From Alphaproteobacteria bacterium (GTDB taxonomy: Bacteria > Pseudomonadota > Alphaproteobacteria > CAAGCB01 > CAG-977), in assembly GCA_017480385.1 (NCBI GenBank), contig JAFVAT010000013.1, positions 1-64,000 of the forward strand: a stretch of 64,000 nt of DNA. The letters run 5' to 3'. Numbering within the stretch: the first letter of the stretch is position 1; each line of letters starts with the position of its first letter. A program made the position numbers and the translations under genes. Below, piece after piece: positions 55,894 through 64,000 of the stretch. The notes beneath the pieces are model-generated. The model was not told the origin of the DNA. It was given only the letters and a program-made list of their open reading frames with translations, and did not search any database.

Positions 55894-56900
55894 TCCCGGC
55901 ACTCCTTAGAACTCAATAGTTTTAACTGAAAGCGCAGTCCTTCAAAAAAAAGGCCCGCTGTCAAAGAAATAATTCCAGCCCAAAGCAATGAAACAGATAA
56001 AGATAAAAGGAAAACCAACAAAAAACATGCGAATAAAACGGCGGCGATTTTTCCTAAAGCAGGACAATCCATAAAAAAAGAAACCAAAAACAACGCCGCG
56101 CTTCCTTCAATGCCGACAGACAAACATAAACCAACAAGGAAAAGAGATAAAATACCTATCACCGATCCAAAAATTTCTTCTGTTTCCAAATCACGCCGCA
56201 AACAACAAAACAGCAAAAGCAGCTCTATCGCAAAAACAATACTCAGCACAACAGAGCCCTGCAAAGGATTAATGAACCCCAGCATAAAAAAAACTTCATT
56301 CCCCAACAGCAGCAGCAAGGAAAAAACAGCAAAAATTATACTTGGTTCACGACTGTAAACATTTTTCAGCGGCAATAACAGACCGGCTGTTCCCGCAATT
56401 GAAAACATACCTAAAAAAACAGTCCGATATTCCCCGGCAAGGAAAGAAACATACCCAAAAAATAAAACTGACAAAACGGTTCTTAGCCAACGTCCTTCAG
56501 GCAAAAAAAGACTGCGCCCCCAAAAAATGAACAGAAGGACAATAACAGCCACGGGAGAAAACAAAAAACATGCTTTTGTCAGCAAAAGCAAACCAGTTAA
56601 AAAATACGTTCTGAGAAAATATCGAACGGAATAAGACGCCGTCTTTCGCAGAGCAATACCGCAAATCAGAAACAAAAAGGCACCTGCGACCAAAGAGTAT
56701 GCCCGAAGTCCCCAAAAACAAATTAATGCCGAAACGACCATTCCAATCTGCGGCATCAGCCGGCAAAACGGATCTTTTTGTTCTTCCCGTTGTTCCGTTC
56801 CTGTCAAACAAACCTTTTTCAGAGCAGGCTCCATTGCCGGATCAAAAACGGAAATATTTAAACACGCCAATAACTGACGCATTGAAAATTCAACCGACAT
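55890..56900 (-). CDS. DUF4401-like polytopic membrane protein
   Basis: 336 residues with about ten hydrophobic segments and short loops (MVVSALICFWGLRAYSLVAGAFLFLICG, FVSFFMDCPALGKIAAVLFACFLLVFLL among them). It has the size and neighbours of DUF4401, encoded between DUF2157 and GDYXXLXY genes. No enzymatic motif was found. It overlaps the neighbours on both sides, so the trio is translated together. Call rests on context and topology. Confidence 0.7.
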   Translation of the reverse strand: MSVEFSMRQLLACLNISVFDPAMEPALKKVCLTGTEQREEQKDPFCRLMPQIGMVVSALICFWGLRAYSLVAGAFLFLICGIALRKTASYSVRYFLRTYFLTGLLLLTKACFLFSPVAVIVLLFIFWGRSLFLPEGRWLRTVLSVLFFGYVSFLAGEYRTVFLGMFSIAGTAGLLLPLKNVYSREPSIIFAVFSLLLLLGNEVFFMLGFINPLQGSVVLSIVFAIELLLLFCCLRRDLETEEIFGSVIGILSLFLVGLCLSVGIEGSAALFLVSFFMDCPALGKIAAVLFACFLLVFLLSLSVSLLWAGIISLTAGLFFEGLRFQLKLLSSKECRE

Positions 56901-57876
56901 CTTGCGTATCCTTTAAAAGAATGTCAAACTGGCGATCTATGATCAAAGTCATTACAATCAATAAAGATCCCGCGCTCAGGAAAAGAGCCTGTTCCTGTGA
57001 AGCGGGAAGCGTCAACGCTCTAATTCCGCAACAGATTAACAAACTGACCCACAATACGCTGAAGACAAGAAGGAACCGGCAAACAGGTCGATCAAAATGC
57101 CTGAACAGATAAAAGCCGCCGAGACCGACAGTAAAAATAAAACAATAAAGAAAGGCTAAACTGCCATAGTTCAAAAAGCTTTGGGCCGCTGCGCCCGCCA
57201 ATAAAAAAAGCCCTGTAAATAACAAGGGAACAAAACGAAACGCCTGTGATTGAAATAAAAGCCTGTTCCCAGCAAATTCTTCACGCAAAATCAGCAAAGC
57301 CAAGTTCAGCAGCGCCGCTAAAGCGCAAAAAGAATCCGCCCCTAACCGCAGCGTCGGCAGAACGAATTGTATGCCATACAAAGCCACCGCCATATTCAGG
57401 ACAACCAGCGGCAGCAAACGGACTATGGCCCGCGGTGAAGGTAGGGCCCAAAAAATCAGCAAAAGAAACCACAAAAAGAATTGTTCGTACAAAAAAGTAT
57501 TGGTTCCAAAAATCAATCCCGGCAAAAAGATCATAGCACCGATCACGACCGCTCCAACGTAATCAGCAACAGCGAACCGGCGCGCAAAAGAGCAGACAAC
57601 GAATAGGAGCGCCAAGAAAAGGCCGCCGTGTAGCGTGTAAAAAAAATGCCATTTCTCAACGACAAAGAAAAAGGCCGCAGCCAGAAAACTTACCCCCGCC
57701 AGCCAAGATAAAACGTATTGACCGCCACGCAGCCATTTTTTTTCAGACCGGCACAACGCTACCGCCCGTAAAAAATCGACCGGCAGAAGTATACCTGTCC
57801 GGCACAGCTGTATGATATTTTTGATACAAGCCGGCTGATTTAAATAAGCTTCCATTTTTTTATCGGGAACAATCAA
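56890..57876 (-). CDS. DUF2157-like polytopic membrane protein
   Basis: 328 residues from a TTG at 57876 with AAGGA upstream. A short cytoplasmic start (YLNQPACIKNIIQLCRTGILLP) is followed by WLRGGQYVLSWLAGVSFLAAAFFFVVEKW. Helix-rich sequence to the end resembles DUF2157. Such proteins typically head a three-gene operon with DUF4401 and GDYXXLXY. Function unknown. Divergent from the exported-protein gene at 57937. Confidence 0.72.
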   Translation of the reverse strand: MIVPDKKMEAYLNQPACIKNIIQLCRTGILLPVDFLRAVALCRSEKKWLRGGQYVLSWLAGVSFLAAAFFFVVEKWHFFYTLHGGLFLALLFVVCSFARRFAVADYVGAVVIGAMIFLPGLIFGTNTFLYEQFFLWFLLLIFWALPSPRAIVRLLPLVVLNMAVALYGIQFVLPTLRLGADSFCALAALLNLALLILREEFAGNRLLFQSQAFRFVPLLFTGLFLLAGAAAQSFLNYGSLAFLYCFIFTVGLGGFYLFRHFDRPVCRFLLVFSVLWVSLLICCGIRALTLPASQEQALFLSAGSLLIVMTLIIDRQFDILLKDTQDVG

Positions 57877-57936
57877 TCTTCTTTCCTTTTGTTTTAAGAC
57901 TGTAATTTTTTAGAATTATATTTTATAGTTTCCGAC

Positions 57937-59640
57937 ATGAACAGTTTTTTCAAAACAACAGCCTTATTTTTTTGTCTGACCTTGACAGCCGGCGCACAAA
58001 CGCTGGATATTCAGACCGGACATGAAATGAAGCGAATCGCTTTTTCGGCCAAAACGGGGGTGGAAGTCTTTGCAGAGGCATCTGCCGGAAAGTGGTGTGA
58101 AAATATTCTCAGCTTAAAAATCTTTGCCCAGGACGAAACCGTATTCAGCGAAAAATCCCTAAACGCTCTGATGACTAAGGTCGGATTGGTTTTAAACGGC
58201 GAATGTCCGGAATCTATGCATGCCATTATTGACGGATACAGTTCAAACACTTTAGTTTTTCAGGGTTCTGCATCGGCTGCCGACAAATGGAAACCAGAAA
58301 AAGGAACCCTAAAAGTCAAAATTCAGCAATTACAGGCAGCGGCAGTCAAAACGTCTCAAAACGACTTTTCTTCCAAGGAATGGGCCCCGCCAGCCAACAA
58401 ACAAAAAATCATTGCGCATATTGATTCTAAGACAGCTTTGGAACACAGACTTTATTCCAAGGATAAGGCCTGTTCTATTTTGTACACAACTGACAAACCC
58501 GCTGAAAAGTTAAAAAAATGGTTCATCAGCGTCGGCGGCAACTCCTGTTCTGAAAACTTGATTTACGGACGGGCAGAAGTTTCCTTGTTCAATGAGAAGG
58601 GACATCTTGAAACAACCCTTGACGGATATTTCACAGAGGGACGCTTCACCGGCAAAAAAAACTTGAACGTCGTTTTATTAAACCGTTACGGCGCAAACAA
58701 AAATGATCAGGTGCTGAGTTATTTGATTGATTCGGATCAGGACCTCAAAATCAACTACGTCAGTTATCTGAAAAGCCAGCGTAATCCCAAAACCGGTTTT
58801 TATTCGGCCTGGTCCGGCTGTTCCCCTTTTACGATTGCCGCTGTAACGGAAAATGAAGAACTTTTTTTAGAAAGCGCCATAACGGACAATATTCTGAGGA
58901 CAGCTCAAAGCTATGCGGATATCTTTTGTCCCGGCGCAACGCAGATGAAGTTTTTTGCAACAACAGTTCCCCAAAATATTCCCGGCATGGACATGCCCGC
59001 CGCTTCGGCTAAAAAAGAAGCCTCATCAGAAGAAGACCCCCGTTTGATCTATGCCGCTTCCCTGCAAAGATCGCCTGGCAAAAAATGGAAAATTATTTCG
59101 GACAAGACGCAAAATTTGGCGCGTTTGCGTGAAAACGCCCGCAGGACGGAGGATTTGCGCGAACATCAATTAATGATGGCAGACTATAACGAATTGACAA
59201 AAACGGATTATTTAGGACGGCTGGCCTATATGATCGGAACGGACCGCATTGACAATCTGCCGGCCATGCTGACGGCAGCCGCCATTATTCAAAAACCGAT
59301 TCGGGTCAATTTGCTGGTAAATGTTTCTTCGTTGGGACTGGATCAGGCTTGGGCTGACTGGCCGTCTGAATTTTTAATCACACAGACCAGCGGCCTTTTA
59401 AACCGTCCCGGCTGGCACATTGTCAGCGGCAATCTGCGTCTGATGACGGATCAGGAGAAAAAAGAGTACAAAAAAACAGACCTGTTCAGCTCCGGTTTGT
59501 TAGAGTTATCTGCAGCCGCGGCCTGCGAACAAGAAGTTTGCGGCGAAGTATCCGATTTAATCGGTTTAATCCGGCGGCGGCATGAAAAGCCAAATTGGCA
59601 GCCGTATCATGCTCCTTACAGGCAAAAGGAGGAATCATGA
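57937..59640 (+). CDS. Exported protein of unknown function
   Basis: 567 residues with a signal peptide (NSFFKTTALFFCLTLTAGAQ). The mature protein holds about eight Cys residues, e.g. in GKWCENIL, NGECPES, DKACSIL and NSCSENL, with pairs likely to form disulphides in the periplasm. The second half has NENARRTEDLREHQLMMADYNELT-like helix and a domain with FLITQTSGLLNRPGWHIVSG. No family is recognised. It overlaps the next gene (ATGA), which has a strong ribosome binding site inside this gene's end, so both are coupled. Confidence 0.72.
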   Translation: MNSFFKTTALFFCLTLTAGAQTLDIQTGHEMKRIAFSAKTGVEVFAEASAGKWCENILSLKIFAQDETVFSEKSLNALMTKVGLVLNGECPESMHAIIDGYSSNTLVFQGSASAADKWKPEKGTLKVKIQQLQAAAVKTSQNDFSSKEWAPPANKQKIIAHIDSKTALEHRLYSKDKACSILYTTDKPAEKLKKWFISVGGNSCSENLIYGRAEVSLFNEKGHLETTLDGYFTEGRFTGKKNLNVVLLNRYGANKNDQVLSYLIDSDQDLKINYVSYLKSQRNPKTGFYSAWSGCSPFTIAAVTENEELFLESAITDNILRTAQSYADIFCPGATQMKFFATTVPQNIPGMDMPAASAKKEASSEEDPRLIYAASLQRSPGKKWKIISDKTQNLARLRENARRTEDLREHQLMMADYNELTKTDYLGRLAYMIGTDRIDNLPAMLTAAAIIQKPIRVNLLVNVSSLGLDQAWADWPSEFLITQTSGLLNRPGWHIVSGNLRLMTDQEKKEYKKTDLFSSGLLELSAAAACEQEVCGEVSDLIGLIRRRHEKPNWQPYHAPYRQKEES

Positions 59641-60665
59641 CAAAAAGCATGTGGATCGCCGTTGTTATTTTAGCCCTCTTGTTTACGGCATGCGGCGCTT
59701 TTATGGTTTTGCTGCAAAAAGACGAAGAACAGAAGAATATTCATTATTTCCTGACAAACCGAAAACTGCATACCGTTATTTCTTATCAGGAAGCGGCCCT
59801 GTCCGTTTCGGATATGGTTGTTTTAAAAAATGTTTCTCTGCGTTTAAACGCTTTGCCCAAATTAAAAAACAATATTCGGGAATTTACCGTTCATTCCTAT
59901 AAAGAATCCGGTCATATTCCCGTTTTTCTGTCATTTACCGCCAAAGACGTTTCCCTTCGACTGATTGAGGCGGCCCAAAATCTTGGCGTGCCGGCGGAAA
60001 ACGTCATTGACACATTAGCGGATTTTAATCCTGTGGAAGACATCTTAAATGCCCCCTTATATGCTGTTCTTCTGGCCGGCTGCAATGACATTTCCGCGCA
60101 AATAAAAGGGGAATATGCTTATGCGCCCGCCGCGAAAAAAATGTCGCTGAAAGCCCAAATAGATGATCAATGTCTTGGGCATTGGACTATGGAAATATCA
60201 TTCAACAATATTTCAAACGCGCAGCAGGGCCAGCTGGCATTAGCGTTCAAGCATTTTCTGCAAAAGGGAAATCCGCTGAAAGATCTGGAAAATTTCTTGG
60301 AAGGCGCCTCTATTACGAACTTCTCACTTGCCTATACGGACCTTAATTTGATCAAAGGGTATAAAAAGTATATTGATACGCTTTACCTGCGCCTGCCCGG
60401 CACGGCCAGTCCGGCAGAATTGGACGCCAGAGAACTGCAAAAAGTTGTTTCCTATTTATCTTTTTCAAACGCCCACCGGCAAAGGAATGCGGACATCGCC
60501 CAAACTTTGGCACAGTTCATTAAAACGCCGGGAACAATTCGTTTTCAAAGCAAACCCGGCAAACAGGTCCCTTTGCACGTGTTAAGAGGAACATTTTTAA
60601 GGCGGCTGACGGATCTGCTGCTCAGATTGGATACGTCAGTCGCCTTAGAAAATGCAGAGCTTTAG
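59637..60665 (+). CDS. Membrane-anchored periplasmic protein of unknown function
   Basis: 342 residues from the ATG at 59637, with AGGAGG 5 bases upstream. One N-terminal helix (MWIAVVILALLFTACGAFMVLL) anchors a periplasmic domain that may resemble AsmA/DUF-type long beta proteins in parts (VLKNVSLRLNALPKLKNNI). The Cys in TACG could be a lipobox but spacing is poor. It is coupled to the preceding exported protein, so the two may act together. Convergent with cysK, separated by 3 bases. Confidence 0.7.
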   Translation: MTKSMWIAVVILALLFTACGAFMVLLQKDEEQKNIHYFLTNRKLHTVISYQEAALSVSDMVVLKNVSLRLNALPKLKNNIREFTVHSYKESGHIPVFLSFTAKDVSLRLIEAAQNLGVPAENVIDTLADFNPVEDILNAPLYAVLLAGCNDISAQIKGEYAYAPAAKKMSLKAQIDDQCLGHWTMEISFNNISNAQQGQLALAFKHFLQKGNPLKDLENFLEGASITNFSLAYTDLNLIKGYKKYIDTLYLRLPGTASPAELDARELQKVVSYLSFSNAHRQRNADIAQTLAQFIKTPGTIRFQSKPGKQVPLHVLRGTFLRRLTDLLLRLDTSVALENAEL

Positions 60666-60668
60666 CTC

Positions 60669-61601
60669 TTATTCAGAAAACATCGGCGTAGAAAGATACC
60701 TTTCGCCCGTATCCGGCAATATTACAACGATCGTTTTTCCTTTATTTTCAGGCCGCTTGGCAATTTGAGCCGCAGCATAAACCGCCGCAGCGGAAGAAAT
60801 GCCGACCAACAGCCCTTCTTCACGTGCCAATCGACGCCCTGTTGCAAATGCGTTTTCACTGTCTATCGTAATGATTTCATCATAAATGGAAGTATCCAGC
60901 GTTTTAGGCACAAAACCCGCTCCGATGCCCTGAATCTTGTGCGGTCCTGCTTTGCCCTGAGATAAAACGGGAGAATCAGATGGTTCAACAGCGACCACTT
61001 TCACATTCGGATTTTTCGATTTCAGATACCGTCCGGCACCGGACAACGTTCCGCCCGTACCGACACCGGCAACAAAGATATCCACTTTGCCATCCGTATC
61101 CTGCCAAATTTCGGGACCGGTCGTCGCTTCATGCGCCGCAGGATTTGCCGGATTAACAAATTGTCCGGCCAGCATACTGTTTGGTGTCGCCGCCGCAATT
61201 TCCTCCGCTTTGGCAATAGCTCCGGACATGCCCTTTGCGCCTTCGGTCAAGACCAATTCCGCGCCATACGCCTTCAGCAAATTACGCCGTTCAATGCTCA
61301 TTGTTTCAGGCATCGTCAAAATCATCTTATATCCGCGGGAGGCTGCGATTGCCGCCAATCCGATCCCCGTATTGCCACTGGTCGGTTCGACAATAACCGC
61401 CCCCGATTTCAAAACGCCGCGTTTTTCCGCATCGTCAATCATTGCTTTGGCGATTCTGTCCTTAACCGATCCAGCCGGATTGAACAATTCCAACTTTGCC
61501 AGCAAAACCGCGTCCAGTTTTTCAGCTTTTTCATAATTGGTCAGTTCCATTAAAGGCGTATGGCCGACCAGCTCTGACACCGATTTATAAATTTTCGTCA
61601 T
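60669..61601 (-). CDS. cysK: Cysteine synthase A
   Basis: 310 residues. It makes cysteine from O-acetylserine and sulphide using PLP. The PLP Lys is in [13 protein letters not shown], the substrate loop is [15 protein letters not shown], and the phosphate loop is [15 protein letters not shown]. Length and blocks fit CysK. It is divergent from an Rrf2-type regulator gene 306 bases away. Confidence 0.96.
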   Translation of the reverse strand: MTKIYKSVSELVGHTPLMELTNYEKAEKLDAVLLAKLELFNPAGSVKDRIAKAMIDDAEKRGVLKSGAVIVEPTSGNTGIGLAAIAASRGYKMILTMPETMSIERRNLLKAYGAELVLTEGAKGMSGAIAKAEEIAAATPNSMLAGQFVNPANPAAHEATTGPEIWQDTDGKVDIFVAGVGTGGTLSGAGRYLKSKNPNVKVVAVEPSDSPVLSQGKAGPHKIQGIGAGFVPKTLDTSIYDEIITIDSENAFATGRRLAREEGLLVGISSAAAVYAAAQIAKRPENKGKTIVVILPDTGERYLSTPMFSE

Positions 61602-61907
61602 TTTAAATTATTCCCTTTTCCTTCATAAAAAAGGACCTTTCCTTTGAAAAAACCCCTTTGCCATTTTGGCACAATTCTTTGCGTAAACATATCCCTTTTT
61701 AAGACTGCAGCCAAGCTCTGCAAATGCTTTCACCGGACAGATACGGCAAAAAGACGTTTTTTATTTTTAAGATCCTTATCCTTCCCGATCAAACGATAAG
61801 ATTTACTATCTCACCTTGTTTTTTAAAGTCAACTAAAATAGTAGAGTTTATTTCACTTCGGCTTTTTTCTTCGGATATGATATAAAAAAACAACGAAAGG
61901 CTTTTAT
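61602..61907. promoter_or_regulatory. Divergent control region between cysK and the Rrf2 regulator
   Basis: 306 bases. On the minus strand TTGACT (61832-61827) with ATAGTA or TAGTAA 17-18 bases on could drive cysK, with a ~195-base leader. On the plus strand TTCACT (61852-61857) and TATGAT (61876-61881), 18 bases apart, could drive the regulator gene. Between the two -35 elements lies a dyad, listed separately. The remaining leader of cysK shows no recognisable riboswitch. Confidence 0.4.
61829..61845. promoter_or_regulatory. Candidate Rrf2/IscR-type operator
   Basis: TCAACTA (61829-61835), AAA, TAGTAGA (61839-61845) form a 7-3-7 dyad with one mismatch. It resembles the AT-centred dyads bound by Rrf2/IscR regulators and overlaps the cysK -35 element. 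The regulator encoded just downstream on the plus strand is the likely ligand. Confidence 0.45.
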
Positions 61908-62339
61908 ATGAAAATATCAACCAAAGGACGCTACGGACTGCGCATTTTGCTGGATCTGGCTCTGCACGACAAGGCTTCGCCGCGTTTAATGAAAGAAATT
62001 GCCCAATCGCAGCAAATTTCGGAAAAATACATCAGCCGATTAATTTTAAAACTGAACAAAGCGGGACTGATCACTTCTTTCCGCGGCGCAAAGGGCGGCT
62101 TAAAACTGGCCAAGCCCCCAAAAGAAATTACGCTTTTGGAAATTATAGAAACAATGGAAGGTCCCGTTTCCATTGTGGACTGTGTTTTGGACAAAGAGTT
62201 CTGCCCTAAAGCCTCCGACTGTTCGGCCTGTCGGCTTTGGTCGTCGCTGAACAAAAAAATCCGCCGGCAAATGGAAAAAATCACGCTGAAAGACGTATTA
62301 AAAACAGAAAAAAATAAAACGAAAGGTTTATCGGTTTGA
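61908..62339 (+). CDS. Rrf2-family (IscR/CymR-like) transcriptional regulator
   Basis: 143 residues. The winged-helix Rrf2 domain starts MKISTKGRYGLRILLDLAL and has the recognition region SQQISEKYISRLILKLNKAGLI and FRGAKGGLKLAKPP. Four Cys (CVLDKEFCPKASDCSACRLW) occupy the Fe-S ligand area of IscR. So it may sense Fe-S or redox state. CymR regulates cysteine genes in Firmicutes without such a cluster. Position divergent to cysK suggests control of cysteine synthesis. No isc/suf genes are in view. Confidence 0.88.
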   Translation: MKISTKGRYGLRILLDLALHDKASPRLMKEIAQSQQISEKYISRLILKLNKAGLITSFRGAKGGLKLAKPPKEITLLEIIETMEGPVSIVDCVLDKEFCPKASDCSACRLWSSLNKKIRRQMEKITLKDVLKTEKNKTKGLSV

Positions 62340-62393
62340 CTTCCGGTTTTTACTGCCGCATGATAAGCCGTTTTCAACTCATCGGAAAAAAAT

Positions 62394-63716
62394 ATGAAAA
62401 TCGGATTTATTTCTTTAGGTTGTTCCAAAAATACAATTGATACGGAAATGATGCTGGCGCACTTGGATAACGCCGACTATGAAATCACCGCCGATGCCGA
62501 ACAGGCTGAAATTATTTTGATCAACACCTGCGGCTTTATCGGCGACGCACGCGAAGAATCAATCGAAACGATCAGAGAAATGGCCCGTTTAAAAAAAACG
62601 GGAAAATTGAAAAAGTTGATTGTTACCGGGTGTCTGGCCGAACGCTGGCGGAACAAGCTGATGCAGAAAATGCCGGAAATCGATGCTATTGTCGGTTTAA
62701 GCGAAATCCACAAAATCGTTAATGCGGTCAGGACTTCTTTAGATCAGAAAAAGTACATGGCTTTCGGCGATTATGAAAAGACCGAAATCGAAGGCGAACG
62801 CATGCTGTCCGATGATTCGCCCGCCGTTTTTCTGCGCATTTCCGAGGGCTGCGACAACCGCTGTTCCTATTGCGCCATTCCCAAGATCCGGGGCCGTTAC
62901 CGTTCCCGCACAATGGAAAGCATTATCGAAGAAGCGCAGGACTTGGAAGCCGCCGGCGCGAAAGAGATTAATCTGATCGCGGAAGACACCTCCCGTTACG
63001 GCACGGATTTATATCATGAAAATAAGCTGCCGGAGTTATTGCATCGCTTGGCTGAAGAAACAACGCTGCCATGGATCAGGATTTTTTATTGCTATCCCGA
63101 CAGAATTACTGACGAATTAATTGCGGAAATGCGTGACAACCCGCGTGTTTTACCCTATTTGGACATGCCAATTCAACATATCAGCGATCCGGTGTTGAAA
63201 CGCATGAATCGCGGTGGCAGCCGGCAACAAATTGAAACGGTTATTGAAAAACTGCGCCGCGAAATCCCCGACATGATCATTCGCACAACCGTCATTGTCG
63301 GTTTTCCGGGGGAAACAGACGAACGGTTTAACGAACTGCTCGATTTTATAAAGAAAACCCGTTTAAACCGAGTCGGCGCTTTCTCCTATTCCCGTGAGGA
63401 GGGAACTGCCGCTTACGATATGCCGGACCAGATTGCTCCGGAAATCAAACAACAGCGTTATGAAGCGTTAATGGAAATGCAGGCGGAAATCAGTTTGGAA
63501 CATCAACGCTTAGCCGTCGGGCAAACACGTACTGTTTTATGCGAAGAATTTGACCCGGAAGAGGGACTTTATATCGGGCGTGATTTTTCCAATGGTCCGG
63601 AAGTGGACGGCAAAGTCTTTTTTTCCGGCAGCCGCCCTGTTGCCTCAGGTGATTTTGTGCGCGTTAAAATCACAGAAGCAAATGAATATGACTTATTCGG
63701 CGAAATCATCGAATAA
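62394..63716 (+). CDS. rimO: Ribosomal protein S12 methylthiotransferase RimO
   Basis: 440 residues. It is a radical-SAM enzyme that methylthiolates Asp88 of ribosomal protein S12. The N-terminal UPF0004 domain starts IGFISLGCSKNTIDTEMM and contributes three cluster Cys (also NTCGF and TGCLAERW). The radical-SAM motif CDNRCSYC (C153, C157, C160) is followed by IPKIRGRYRSR. A TRAM domain fills the last ~65 residues. It is RimO rather than MiaB by the SKNTIDTE and GPEVDGKVF features. Confidence 0.95.
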   Translation: MKIGFISLGCSKNTIDTEMMLAHLDNADYEITADAEQAEIILINTCGFIGDAREESIETIREMARLKKTGKLKKLIVTGCLAERWRNKLMQKMPEIDAIVGLSEIHKIVNAVRTSLDQKKYMAFGDYEKTEIEGERMLSDDSPAVFLRISEGCDNRCSYCAIPKIRGRYRSRTMESIIEEAQDLEAAGAKEINLIAEDTSRYGTDLYHENKLPELLHRLAEETTLPWIRIFYCYPDRITDELIAEMRDNPRVLPYLDMPIQHISDPVLKRMNRGGSRQQIETVIEKLRREIPDMIIRTTVIVGFPGETDERFNELLDFIKKTRLNRVGAFSYSREEGTAAYDMPDQIAPEIKQQRYEALMEMQAEISLEHQRLAVGQTRTVLCEEFDPEEGLYIGRDFSNGPEVDGKVFFSGSRPVASGDFVRVKITEANEYDLFGEIIE

Positions 63717-63781
63717 ATCTTGCATCAACACTCTCTTCTTTTTATTCTGAATGAAAGATATCATCATATGAGGAAAATTTG

Positions 63782-64000
63782 ATGCCTATTAAAAATATTT
63801 TCTGGGACGTGGACGGCGTTTTGGCAAATTTAAATTTTGCTTATTTTAACTTCTTAACGCACCACCCGAATTATAAAAATGATTATTCTGACCTGAAATG
63901 GGAAGATTTGCCCAAAGTCCTGCCAATTGTTCCGAAATACGGCGCTTTAGAATTAAAGACTCACCCCGAAAAGGGGACGCAAATGGACTATGATTTTTGC
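63782..64000 (+). CDS. HAD-superfamily hydrolase, truncated by window end
   Basis: The first 73 codons are seen, starting at an ATG with AGGA upstream. The motif I pattern NIFWDVDGVLANLN carries the nucleophile Asp and the general acid Asp (DxDGV) of HAD phosphatases. The rest is outside the window. Substrate class (PGP-like, phosphoglycolate or others) cannot be told. Confidence 0.75.
   Translation, partial: MPIKNIFWDVDGVLANLNFAYFNFLTHHPNYKNDYSDLKWEDLPKVLPIVPKYGALELKTHPEKGTQMDYDFC

Overview
This window looks like chromosomal DNA from an alphaproteobacterium. Five things point that way: a stand-alone F1 ATP synthase operon (atpH-atpA-atpG-atpD-atpC) with no Fo genes beside it; the lptF/lptD/surA/rsmA envelope cluster; aroK-aroB next to a DUF2889 protein and a C-terminal J-domain protein; an R64-like pil set; and an IscR/Rrf2 regulator. 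A Na+-pumping oxaloacetate decarboxylase, an iron-containing alcohol dehydrogenase and NhaA suggest a fermentative, host-associated or anaerobic life. That lifestyle reading, and any narrower taxonomy, is inference. No tRNA, rRNA or CRISPR was recognised.

Layout. 1-446: edge of an IS200/IS605-type element with a nonsense-mutated tnpA. 646-3491 (minus): aroK-aroB-DUF2889-J-domain operon. 3599-13122 (plus): a tightly packed run of a 46-residue membrane peptide, an unknown exported protein, xerD, lptF, lptD, surA, rsmA, yggT, a DUF167 gene and folD. 13119-19679 (minus): F1 ATP synthase operon ending in a MATE transporter gene; its gamma subunit has an unusual internal insertion. 20030-39301: the most interesting region, described below. 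39922-44130 (minus): oligoendopeptidase F, iron alcohol dehydrogenase and an unknown membrane protein. 44292-45254: accA. 45448-53156 (minus): nhaA, two tandem TPR-methyltransferases, and oadB-oadA-oadG. 53364-55321: thymidine kinase and a decayed membrane-protein gene. 55333-57876 (minus): a DUF2157/DUF4401/GDYXXLXY trio. 57937-60665: two unknown exported or membrane proteins. 60669-64000: cysK divergent from an Rrf2 regulator, then rimO and the start of a HAD hydrolase.

The 20-39 kb region appears to be a hybrid machine. On the minus strand are VirB2-, VirB3- and VirB4-like genes of a type IV secretion system, followed by five consecutive genes for exported, helix-rich proteins (at least two resemble VirB5/TrbJ). 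Divergent on the plus strand is an R64 thin-pilus-like set: PilL/TcpQ lipoprotein, PilN secretin, PilO, PilP, PilQ ATPase and PilR. It is preceded by a 792-residue TonB/VirB10-shaped protein with an OmpA-like C-terminus. No VirB6, VirB8-VirB11, VirD4, relaxase, type IV prepilin or prepilin peptidase is present in the window. The simplest reading is a chromosomal envelope-spanning apparatus. A secretin and PilQ/PilR engine would provide the channel, and VirB2/3/4 the filament or a second motor.

Transcription signals support several units in this region: a strong promoter before the exported-protein operon, terminators after virB4 and after the virB2-like gene, and terminators at both outer ends of the locus.
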